Positions 49,301-58,366 of a stretch of 64,000 bases of DNA are shown one piece after another; position 1 is the stretch's first letter; each line of letters starts with the position of its first letter. The position numbers and the translations under genes were made by a program. The notes beneath the pieces were generated by a model. It saw nothing but the letters and a program-made list of their open reading frames with translations, had not been told where the DNA came from and made no database searches. This DNA is from Scolanthus callimorphus (lineage: Eukaryota > Cnidaria > Anthozoa > Actiniaria > Edwardsiidae), in contig CM066925.1 in assembly GCA_033964015.1 (NCBI GenBank), forward strand, positions 11,020,204 through 11,084,203, read 5' to 3'.

Positions 49301-52129
49301 AGTTATACTGAGTTTTCACATTTTGTCTGAGAGCTCTGGTTACAGCAAATCACTCGTAAGATTTTGTTTTCCTTCAAGCGGCCATAGTGTAATGTTCTGT
49401 TTTAATCATATAAACATCAATGAAATACCAAATTATAATTATTCTATTTTTATTTTTTTTGCATGGACACTTGCGCAGGAGATGATCACCCGGTATTTCA
49501 TTGTTGTTTATATAATAAACTAAAGATTATCTTGGCTTGTTTCACATTCTGTTTGTTATACTGAGTTCACAATGTAATTATGTTTTGTTTGTCCAGGCTC
49601 CAGGGGCCAGAAAGGAGCACGAGGAGGGCGCGGTCTAACTGGGTCGAGAGGAGCTCGAGGCCATAGAGGTATGACGTCATTACAATGTAATAACACAGGG
49701 CTCCCACTCACCGCCTGTCAAGCCCACTGATATTGTCCTAATGTCCAAGCGTAGGGAATTGTCAGGGGAACGTTATCAGTGCAAGACATTTGTCCCTATC
49801 GTTCCCTATCGTATATTTACGTCGACAAACCTGAGCGCGCGAACGGATGCGCAATCGCAACTTTAAAAGCAAGATTGATTTTCGGCGCACTTGAGTTTAT
49901 TCTTTTTAAACAAGATTCATATCAAGACAATTTCGTCGAAAACTGCCGGCGTTGCAAAACTTCCTTATTAGGAAATCTCCCTTACCTTATTTAGAAGGTC
50001 TGTTAGTATTTTTCTCCATATCTTAGCGTAAAACTTGCAGATACTCGAGAAACATCGTACCCTTGCCATTTTGTTTCATTTCTCGGACGAAGGGCCTGAA
50101 AACGAGATTTAAAAACCCCAGGCATTCCGCTCGGAGTCGTAAAAAACGACAAGACTTTCTTGTAAATCTTGAGATCAAATCTTCACTCGTCTCGGTTCAA
50201 AATAAACGTTTTCAGAAATCGACCATAATTATCCATTTTAACGTAATAGAGCGGATTTCACATGACTGTCAAGACTTGTTATGTAATTGCGATTGCTTTT
50301 CATTGGCTACTCGTTTTTCTCAGCCAATCAAATTCTTTAGTGAATACAATTGCGTAATTACTTAGTAATTGGTTCGGCTTGTGATTGGCTGAGAGAAAAG
50401 CAATTTAGGAGCAAGTGGTGATTTCTCTCGATTCTGATTGGCTAGTGATTGCTCAATTGCAATTGTTTTCACGACAGTCATGTGAAAACCGCTCTATTCT
50501 CCTTTTCAAATTTAGGATTCACAGGAACGCGTGGATTGACCGGAAAAACCGGTAAGTCGTGCAACATTGTTTTACAATAGCTGTGAAAACTGGTTATTGG
50601 TTTGATACGCTCGAGTTTTTAAAACCTATTTCAGTCTAGAATATAGCTCCACGTTCCCTAGAAACCAATGCAGTCGTATGCTTTCTCTTAATGTATATGA
50701 ATGTAAATGTATAGCGACCGACTCTCCAGACTTACAGCCCATAAGCTGAATCACGCTGGATCTCACGGCACCAAATGGCTGCCAAGCGCACAGACACCGA
50801 GGTTGGTCACTCCCGCGTCCTAGGTTTTTTTAACGTCCCTCTGGTTCAGGTTGATGTAATGCATGTGAGAGACGGGACCTACAGCTTTACATCCTTATCC
50901 AGGTCTAATGCCTGGTTCACACTAGCGACATAACGTCATAACGACATAAGCGCATAATGACATAAGAACATAACGACATAAGAGAAAAAAACATGTTTTT
51001 TCTCTTATGTCGCTATGTCGATGTTATGTTGTTATGTCGGATGTTCACACTTGTACATAAGAACATAAGAGCGCGCGCTCATGTCATTATATCGCTAGTG
51101 TGCACCAGGCATAAGAGAGAGCGCGCTCATGTCATTATATCGCTAGTGTGCACCAGGCATAAGAGAGAGCGCGCTCATGTCATTATATCGCTAGTGTGCA
51201 CCAGGCATAAGAGAGAGCGCGCTCATGTCATTATATCGCTAGTGTGCACCAGGCATAAGAGAGAGCGCGCTCATGTCATTATATCGCTAGTGTGCACCAG
51301 GCATAAGAGAGAGCGCGCTCATGTCATTATGTCGCTAGTGTGCACCAGGCATAACATTTGCAGATGTTATAGCAAAGGCAGCACCTCTTCTCCTCAATTA
51401 TTTAGAAAGCTTTGAGCCCCCAACCTCCCGTACAACAGCCCAGCGCTCTACCACCAATCTAACCATCGTGTTGCCAGGCCTACAAATGGTGGCTAACAGA
51501 GGCTCGTTAAGGGTTTCTGGGTTTTCTGTCAAGCAGATCAACTGAGGCAATCACTGCCAGTGCTGCTTTGGCTGCCAGTAAAAGCGTCCCTTTGCAATCG
51601 GAGTTTTTGTAAAGCCTGGTACAGTGACTGTGCTATTTTGCGTGTGTTTAGGTCCACAAGGTCTTCGTGGAGTGCAAGGAAGAACTGGTAAGTGAGAACA
51701 TAGTACGTCGTACTTCTTAGGAAAGGGATTCATTATCCAGTAACGGGCTCTCCCATGACGCACCGCAGGCTATCGTGATGTTTATATCCACGTAATAGTG
51801 TAGCATGTCCATTTCTATTCAACCCAAGTGCCTTGCGTCGTTTTGACTCTGATTTTTCTTGGTTTCCATCATCAGGTGGCCGAGGCCCACGCGGTATCGC
51901 CTATGCACAGGACCTGAGCTGCATCTGGCAGCATAGTCGTAAGCAGACAATCACGTGCCCACATCGTAAACACCAGGCCACCTTTTGCTATTGCCGTATC
52001 GGAAGGAACAGACAGTGCTCGCGCCTGCGCAACTCCATCATGAAGAAGCAGACATGCCAGTGCGCATGCGCCCAGGCTAGGCCCGTGGTTCGTTGCTGTC
52101 GACTTGTGTTTATTCGCAAACCCACCTAA
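43349..52129 (+). CDS. Secreted Arg-rich collagen with C-terminal resistin-like cysteine domain (paralogue 1)
   Basis: Exons 43349-43460, 44013-44210, 44759-45019, 45568-45808, 46437-46528, 47516-47730, 48142-48376, 49232-49267, 49597-49668, 50516-50551, 51652-51687, 51876-52129: twelve exons, all GT-AG, 595 residues, no frame break. Order: signal peptide (MNWKLVFVALLVIVLVSDCA), nine consecutive Arg at residues 25-33, about 161 perfect Gly-X-Y triplets, then a ten-Cys domain spaced C-11-C-9-C-1-C-7-C-12-C-1-C-1-C-8-C-C. Proline is only about 5% of the helix. Y is mostly Arg, Thr or Lys and X is often Leu, Phe, Tyr or Trp (for example GYRGYRG, GLRGLRG). Known: Arg in Y stabilises triple helices and Thr in Y can be glycosylated, as in Riftia cuticle collagen. 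Inference: an extracellular, highly cationic trimeric protein with a disulphide-rich head. Function unknown. Confidence 0.88.
44191..44431 (+). repeat. 41-bp tandem repeat that duplicates an exon end and its splice donor
   Basis: The unit reads GATATCGAGGATTCCGCGGA, then TTAACAG|GTAAATTCAAGGGG. The donor GTAAATT recurs at 44211, 44252, 44293 and 44334, then with decay near 44376 and 44420. The first copy is the real 3' end of collagen exon 2; later donors would bring in stop codons. Confidence 0.8.
45119..45312 (+). repeat. tRNA-like SINE or duplicated intron segment, copy 1
   Basis: Contains GAGTTCGAACCCCGGACC, resembling a pol III B box, then TTTCTCTGTTCCGAGTAGCT, TGCTTATAGCTTTGA and GAGTTATCGACGTTAAA. 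The same blocks in the same order occur at 47789-48005 in another intron of the gene. Confidence 0.6.
45840..46436. other. Intron 4 of collagen paralogue 1
   Basis: Holds a possible SINE-like stretch (about 45880-46080) with words also present near 50870-50910 and 51350-51370, such as CATTTGCAGAT. No coding exon recognised. Confidence 0.35.
46529..46742 (+). repeat. 27-bp minisatellite starting at a splice donor
   Basis: Tandem copies of GAGTGGTGTATCTCTCTATT followed by GTCTATC, directly abutting the donor of collagen exon 5 (GAG|GTGAGTGG). Continues as a second array at 47028-47412. Confidence 0.85.
47028..47412 (+). repeat. Second array of the 27-bp minisatellite
   Basis: Degenerate copies of the GTGGTGTATCTCTCTATTGT unit in the same intron, separated from the first array by about 285 bp of unrelated sequence. 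Confidence 0.85.
47789..48005 (+). repeat. tRNA-like SINE or duplicated intron segment, copy 2
   Basis: Shares GTGCACGGCAC, GAGTTCGAAC, TTTCTCTGTTCCGAGTAGCT, TGCTTATAGCTTTGA and ATGAGTTATCGACGTTAAA with 45119-45312. Confidence 0.6.
48548..48771. mobile_element. Foldback MITE with AAGCCCCATTTACACGAC ends
   Basis: AAGCCCCATTTACACGAC at 48548 and GTCGTGTAAATGGGGCTT ending at 48771 are perfect inverted repeats; GCACGGCTCGGAT / ATCCGAGCCGTGC continue the stem. In intron 7 of collagen paralogue 1. Confidence 0.8.
50245..50498. mobile_element. MITE with AATAGAGCGGATTTCACATG ends
   Basis: The left end AATAGAGCGGATTTCACATG followed by ACTGTC mirrors the right end GACAGTCATGTGAAAACCGC then TCTATT. 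Further internal inverted pieces built on ATTGGCT. A related end occurs alone at about 43918-43950 (AATAGAGCGGTTTTCAGATG), and a more distant one near 53187. Confidence 0.75.
50908..51352. mobile_element. Foldback element whose right arm is a 48-bp tandem array
   Basis: The left end ATGCCTGGTTCACACTAGCG pairs with the repeated right end CGCTAGTGTGCACCAGGCAT. The right side holds about six tandem 48-bp units (CATAAGAGAGAGCGCGCTCA, TGTCATTATATCGCTAGTGT, GCACCAGG), nearly identical, at 51062-51352. The centre is an ACATAAGAGA palindrome. In intron 10 of collagen paralogue 1. Confidence 0.85.
51355..51480 (-). repeat. tRNA-derived SINE fragment
   Basis: Read on the minus strand it gives GATTGGTGGTAGAGCGCTGG then GCTGTTGTACGGGAGGTTGG, resembling a tRNA A-box region and the start of a B box. 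Short and degenerate. Confidence 0.4.
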
Positions 52130-52230
52130 ACATGCACGAGAAGTGCTTTAAAGACGAAAACACAAACTGATGTGATTATTAGAAAGTGATCTAGACCTCT
52201 GTCAAGACGTTTTTGATTTCATGAAAGTGG

Positions 52231-52251
52231 AATAAACAATTATTTAATAAA
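52231..52251 (+). terminator. Poly(A) signals of collagen paralogue 1
   Basis: Two AATAAA hexamers (52231-52236 and 52246-52251) about 100-120 bases after the stop codon. Confidence 0.7.
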
Positions 52252-53530
52252 TATGTAGTCTCTTTTATCACGGGACTCCCGTATTTTTGGGGCGGGGGTG
52301 CTCGTCGTACCTATTAGGGTTTAAAATCAGGCCTCTGGTACCTTTTAGAGGGCAAAATTCGAAAACGTGTAATTTTTTCTAGATAGGTACCTGTTAGAGG
52401 TCCGTTCTAGCAAATCACACTTGCTGGTAGCCTGAATTTCAGACGTATTTTCCCTCGTAAAATTACGAGGAAAAATACGTCTTGTTGGTACCTCAGGGGG
52501 GGGCCTGAGAGACGCATTTGAATTTCCCGAAGACAAATCGCGCCCGACAAAAAACAACAAACCTGTTGCTGAAATTACAGCGTGTTTACGAACGCGAAGA
52601 GTACTTAAAAAATACCTGACTTTTGGGGAGAATTAAAACAGGAAATAATAAGGTCCTTTACCCTGTACTCGCGCATATCAATGCGGCTTGTCGAAAGCAA
52701 GATCCGTCAAAATTTTTCTCCTGACTGACAGCTGCTTTGTTTACTTTCCTATTCCCCGAGGGAAGATCTACGGGCTATCGGAGATTTTTCGTATTTTCGC
52801 GAGTTTTTTGTCTATTCAGGCATCCTTTGCTCAATCATTCAAAATATAGACTTGCCTTATAAGGGAATGGGACTTGTTTTATTGTCAGATGGATAAACTT
52901 CAACAGAAATAGCCTCCCCCATTACATCATCTCTTGGAATATTTCCTGCTTTTGTCGACTTCCTCAGTGTTCGCCAGTTTCAAACAAGTAAAAGTACAAG
53001 AACGAAGATTTGGGATGAAAAATTAGAAACCACCCACTCATTTATCCTCGTCTTTATCTCGCTTCTTTTAACCCTTCCTGTTACCATTTTTAACACAAAA
53101 ATACACACCTTTCGAACACAAAAATAGCATTTCCTCTGAAAAAATGTGTTAAAGCAATGTTTTTAATATGAATTACAGATAAATAGAGCGTTTTTCAGCT
53201 GCTGTATTAAACCCCATCCCGAATTGCAAAATGATCACACCAATTCTGAATAAACCCTTTAGGAGTGATTGGAAATTTTTTGTTTTGGGAGCTGCAAATT
53301 AAGTTGTGTTCCGATGGCCCAAACGCTACGCTTCTATGGGGCAAACAAGACGTTGCTACGACGATAAGCACGTGACTTTAATCTCCGTCAATCAGATCGT
53401 TGCATTTTGAAAGCATGCTTTCTTTTCTGTCTCGCCTCGAACAAAGCGGAAAAACGATTCTGTCCACACTGTACAATAGCAAAAGCCAGATACACGTACA
53501 CTTTAGTTTCCTCTTGTGTGGGTCGTAACG
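52252..53530. other. Spacer between the two collagen genes
   Basis: About 1.3 kb without exon evidence. It includes a poly-G tract near 52495-52503 and must contain the promoter of paralogue 2. Confidence 0.45.
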
Positions 53531-56500
53531 ATGTACATGTTGCGGTTCAGCTCTCTCGCATTCCTTCTTCTCGTCCTGTCTACTCATGAGTTCGGAGCTC
53601 GAGCATGGAGAAGACGCCGTCGTCGAACCCCAGGTAAAGTCAAACCCGAATTTTGGAGCAAAAAAAAAAAAAAACAAGTTCCAGCAGCTTTAGATTATGT
53701 CCTACGACCGATCTACGACGCACAACAGCTCAGCGATCATTATTGAAAGCTGAGATTGGGCAGACAAAGATTTAATTTAAGTTCTCAGCAAATGCCCGTT
53801 TTCCACGAGGGACCACAAGGAATTTCTGCAGAAACCCATCCGTGGGAAAAGCTTTTTTCCGACATTTTTCCTTGATCATCTGCTCAGCAAATGAAGTACG
53901 TTTTCCCTTTTCATAGAAAGACAAACGTAAGTTTAGTTAATACTCTACCGCAGGACCCCCAGGCCCTCCCGGACCTGCAGGGCCGAGGGGGTGGACGGGA
54001 CGGGCTGGGTCTAGAGGACCTCGAGGCTGGCGGGGATATCCCGGATCTACGGGATCTACCGGAAAGCAAGGACCTCCCGGACTTAAGGGATCACCAGGTG
54101 CCCCTGGCGTTTCAGGTACGTGTTGCAATTTATACTATTGGTGCGTTTCTTTGTAAGAATGGTTGCTTTAATTGGTTTGTTTGTCCAAAGAGTCGCTACT
54201 AAGCTGGGTATGTCAAGAAAGTGTTGGCGGTATTTTTACGAATCCTCGCGGGCTTCCTGTGGTTTTTAAATCTCGTCTCAGGCCGAGAAAAAAAAATGGC
54301 GACCAAAAGTACGATCTTTCTTAAACATCTGCAATAGCCCAGGTTCGAATTACGCTCCAATGCTCACAAGACAAAAGCTTCAAATCGAGGCTTTCTCCAA
54401 GTTCTAATACATTTACAGTAATTTCAGAAGAAAGCCTCGACTTGAGGTTATTGTTTGTAGGCATTGGAGCGTAATTCGAACATGGCCTATTGGTGAATTC
54501 CTGCTTTTTTCGCTGATACGAGGAAAAATACTTAGACCTTCCAAATAGAAGTGTGAGTTTCCTAATCAGGAAATTTTGCAGCGTTGGCAGGCCGACAGTT
54601 TATGGCGAAATTTTTTTGATGTGAAAAAAATATCTAGTAAATTTTATTATGTCACTCATTTTAGGTCCGAGGGGCCAGACAGGAATGACTGGTCAGCCAG
54701 GCCCAAAAGGAATTCAAGGGCCCATAGGTACAACGGGTGTACGTGGCCCACAGGGACCTAAGGGCATACAGGGCCCTAAGGGTCCAACAGGACCACAGGG
54801 ACTAAGAGGCACTAAAGGAACACAAGGGTCTAGGGGGCTTCCAGGAGAGAAAGGCAAGAATGGAAAGCCCGGACGCCCTGGCAAAGATGGTATGTATAGA
54901 AGGGCACTACTATACACGTACATAAATACATAAAATTAATACAGTAAATAAATAATGTTGCCACAACAGGTGCCAAGTACTGTAGTTCCCAAAAACAACA
55001 ACGCACTTCTACAGACAGATTGTGCGACACATGACATGACGGACATGACATGACGGCTAAACGCAAGGCAATGATTACAAAGTTGTGTGATGATTGGGAA
55101 GCGTACAAAGCTCTCAGGAACAGAGTTAACATTGTCTTGCGTCAGGCTAAAACACGTTTCTATTGTAACAAGTTCTCAAATGAACAGCATAATCCCAAAA
55201 AGGCTTGGAAAACAATCAATAGTTTACTAGGGCGCTCACAAGAAAATACCATTGTGAACGAACTAAAGATTGATGACCAAATTCTAAATTCTCCTGAGAA
55301 TATATCAGAAACCTTTAATTTGTACTTCTCTAAACTTGGTCCCAATCTAGCAAGCACAATGGTAAGTCCTGGTATCACTTTTGAACACTTTATCAGGCCT
55401 TGTAAATCAAATATGTAACGCTTTCAGCTTGTGGCAGATACAAAGGTATTGAAACTCCTAAACAGCCTTTCAAATTCAAAAGCCACTGGCTTAGACAAAA
55501 TATCTGGTAAAATACTGAAAATTGCAGCCTGTGCGATCTCTCCATCACTCACTTATATTTTCAACAATGTTTTAATTTCGAGTTGCTTTCCAGATGAGTG
55601 GAAATTGGCCAGGGTCCTGCCTCTATTCAAAAAGGGCTCGAGAAATATACCAGACAACTACAGGCCTATCTCTATTTTGCCAGTAATTAGTAAAGTAATG
55701 GAAAAAATCATTTATGAACAGCTTTATGATTACCTCACTGGAAATAAAATACTCTCAGAGCGCCAATTTGGATTTCGCAGACAACACTCCACAGCCTCTG
55801 CTTTATTAGAGAGCACAAATAGCTGGTACATCAATATGGATAGAAAACAGTTTAATTTGGTTGTGATTTTGGACTTGAAAAAGGCATTTGATACCGTGCA
55901 CCATACAGTTCTGCTTTGGAAATTTGAACTTTATGGTATCACTGGCAATGCCTTATTACTTATAAAATCATACTTATCGAATCGCAAGCAAAAATGCCAG
56001 CTCAGCGGTGTAGTTTCGTCTGAGTGCCAAATTACATGTGGTATTCCACAGGGGTCCATTCTTGGCCCACTCTTCTTCCTAGTCTACATAAACGATCTAC
56101 CAGAGTGTCTGAGGTGGGCTACTCCCCGAATGTTTGCAGATGACACAAACCTTACCACATCTGGGGAGTCGTTACCGGAAGCAGAGTTGATAAGAACATA
56201 AAACAGGTTCATCATAGTAGGGTTCTTGGTGTCGAATTAGACGAATACCTAACTTGGGATCAGCACATCGACAATGTGGCTTTAAAAGCAAGCTGTGGTA
56301 TAGGAGCCATGAAAAGAATTCGTGACTATGTTGATCGGGATACTCTAGTATCCATATACAATGCGATAGTTTACCCCCAGTTCAATTACTGTAGCGAGGT
56401 GTGGGACACCCTTGGCCAAGGGAATTCAAACATACTCCAAAAGCTCCAGAATCGAGCAGCAAGGGTAATCTCAAATACACCAAATGATACTCCTGCCATT

Positions 56501-57335
56501 GAGGCTTTAGATGCTCTGGGCTGGGTTTCATTAGAAACTCAGAGGAAAATAAATAAAGCCAAGCAAATGTTTAAAGTGCTAAATGGTATGGCTCCAAGTT
56601 GCCTTTCCGATCTGTTCGTCAAGAAAGAAAAAATCACAAATTATAACCTGAGGGGGTCCTCCACGTCGCTACAGTTACCACTCCCTAAAACCGAAAATAT
56701 GAAAAAGAGCTTTAGCTACGACGGAGCAAAACTTTGGAATTCCCTACCTGAAGACTGCCGAAATGAGGAAAATATCAAATCCTTTTCCGACAAAATGAAC
56801 TCGGGCTCCCACCCTTAACAAGGCACAAATTATTGTACATATGTATATACATTTTTCTATATTAGAATTAATTTTAATTACATTTTGAATATTGTAATTT
56901 TTAGTCCACACGCGCCCCTTGTGGAAATCGGCTTAGGTTGTCGGGGCAAGCGTGTTAAAATAAAGGTTTTTACTACTACTACAGATGGTTTCAATGTACG
57001 AGGATCCTCTGGATCGTATGTGCAGCAAATAATATATATAGAAAATGAAAGTTATGTCTTTCCGTGCTTCCTCTCCAGGTGCTCCAGGGCGTCCAGGAAG
57101 ACGCTCTTTTCGCTACAAATTGAAGTGCATCTCTCTACCCTCAAAGTCACCAAAGGCCACGTGCCCAAGCCGCGATCACGCGATCACCACGTGCTACTGC
57201 CGTCGCCGAGAGAACACTCGGAACTGTACAGGGTTTTATGAGTTCGTAGGAGATAGAACTTGTCGGTGCGCATGCGAAAAGGCAACTGCCTTTATAAGGT
57301 GCTGCAGGCTCAAGGCCGTCAAGAAACCAATGTAA
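53531..57335 (+). CDS. Secreted collagen with C-terminal resistin-like cysteine domain (paralogue 2)
   Basis: Exons 53531-53633, 53954-54115, 54665-54889, 57079-57335; GT-AG introns, phase 1 throughout, 248 residues, no frame break. Order: signal peptide ([20 protein letters not shown]), six Arg, about 46 Gly-X-Y triplets of ordinary proline-containing type ([20 protein letters not shown]), then a ten-Cys domain spaced C-11-C-9-C-1-C-8-C-11-C-1-C-1-C-8-C-C, ending [12 protein letters not shown]. The cysteine domain, signal-plus-polyArg exon and phase pattern match paralogue 1 just upstream in the same orientation, so the genes are a tandem duplication. A LINE sits in the third intron. Two poly(A) hexamers follow at 57370 and 57380. 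The role is unknown; a secreted trimeric protein with a globular head is the inference. Confidence 0.88.
54332..54492. mobile_element. Foldback MITE in intron 2 of collagen paralogue 2
   Basis: CAATAGCCCAGGTTCGAATT followed by ACGCTCCAATGC pairs with GCATTGGAGCGTAATTCGAA followed by CATGGCCTATTG. Inner AATCGAGGCTTTCT pairs with AGAAAGCCTCGACTT. Confidence 0.75.
54995..56990 (+). mobile_element. 5'-truncated, internally deleted jockey/CR1-like LINE
   Basis: Starts inside the linker before reverse transcriptase ([19 protein letters not shown]). RT blocks follow: [75 protein letters not shown] and MFADDTNL (catalytic FADD). After about 56200 roughly 60 residues are missing before [20 protein letters not shown]. 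The C-terminus runs to [10 protein letters not shown], stop near 56818. An in-frame stop lies at 55416-55418. The 3' UTR ends TAAAATAAAGG with a short (ACT)n tail near 56990. It is inserted in intron 3 of collagen paralogue 2 in the same orientation. Non-functional copy. Confidence 0.85.
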
Positions 57336-57369
57336 CTGTCAAACGATGGTGACTTTCTAAACGTCATGA

Positions 57370-57385
57370 AATAAAAAGGAATAAA
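57370..57385 (+). terminator. Poly(A) signals of collagen paralogue 2
   Basis: Two AATAAA hexamers, 57370-57375 and 57380-57385, about 35-50 bases after the stop. Confidence 0.7.
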
Positions 57386-57407
57386 ATATTTCTTCAGTGC
57401 TAATTTA

Positions 57408-57856
57408 GGGGTGGTTAACACACGAACGCAAGCAAAGACGCAAGCGTAGCCACAAGTGTAGACGCAAGCGCAGACACAAGCCTCAACCGCAAGCGTAGAC
57501 GCAACCGCAAGCGTAGATGCAAGTCTTAGACGCAACCGCAAGCCTCAGACGCAACCGCAAGCCTGAGACGCAACCGCAAGCGTAGACGCAAGCCTTAGAC
57601 GCAACCGCATGCGTGACGCAAGCTTCTGACGCAACCGCAAGCGTAGACGCAACCGCATGTGTAGTCGCAACCGCAAGCGTAGACGCGACCGCAGAAACAA
57701 GCGCAAGAAAAGTTGCGTTCCTTTGTGCTGGTATCTCAGTGTAAATCAAGCTTGCGCAATTGCAAGCAAACTAATTAATGTTGATTTTAGGCTTGCGCTT
57801 GCGTCACTATGATTCACACTTGCGTCCTGCGCATGCGTTCGTGTGTCACCCAGCCC
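57408..57856. mobile_element. Foldback element filled with an ACGCAACCGCAAGC minisatellite
   Basis: The left end GGGGTGGTTAACACACGAAC followed by GCAAGC mirrors the right end GCATGCGTTCGTGTGTCACC then CAGCCC. Between 57425 and 57710 a 12- to 18-bp unit (GACGCAACCGCAAGCGTA) is repeated many times. Confidence 0.75.
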
Positions 57857-58366
57857 AAGGCAGATCCTACGGACACATTTACGTTATATTTACAAAGCGA
57901 TGCGCGTTTTTATCCATGGGTTTTACGTAGGGTTGTAATACCCAACTGATAACTGTGGCTCATTGCTACAATTATTTCTTTGGCTTAAGATCTCGACTTA
58001 AGTTTGTTTAAACCGTAAACCGTGACGTAGGAAGCATCTGTGGCTTATGACCGTGATAAAGACCGTCTTTATGCTGTTGCCATCAATTTTAATTTGCAGT
58101 AAAAACGATCAGTTGGACGCAGTTGTATTTTGAAGACATTTTCATTCATCAGGATGGAAATGGAAATGAAGTATCATGCATTTTTGTCGTGTTTTTTTTC
58201 GCCTCCGTTCTCACAGTGGAGGCAATCTTCATTTTTGGAATTTCAGTGAAATGTCATGCAGTCCATAGAAGTTCCTGTTCACTCGAAATAGCTGTTGACA
58301 ACATAAGGGTGCACCAGATCCTCTAGCGAAAAAATCTCGACATCGAACTAGGATTTGTCTATCATT
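57857..58366. other. Spacer before the GPCR pair
   Basis: No exon or repeat recognised. Confidence 0.35.

Noticed and set aside
50993..51352. CRISPR-like array of 48-bp repeats
   Set aside because: Units are directly contiguous without unique spacers, and the genome is eukaryotic.
50993..51415. 140-codon frame with 16-residue repeats
   Set aside because: It is the translation of the 48-bp tandem array of a foldback element in an intron; no splice or homology support.
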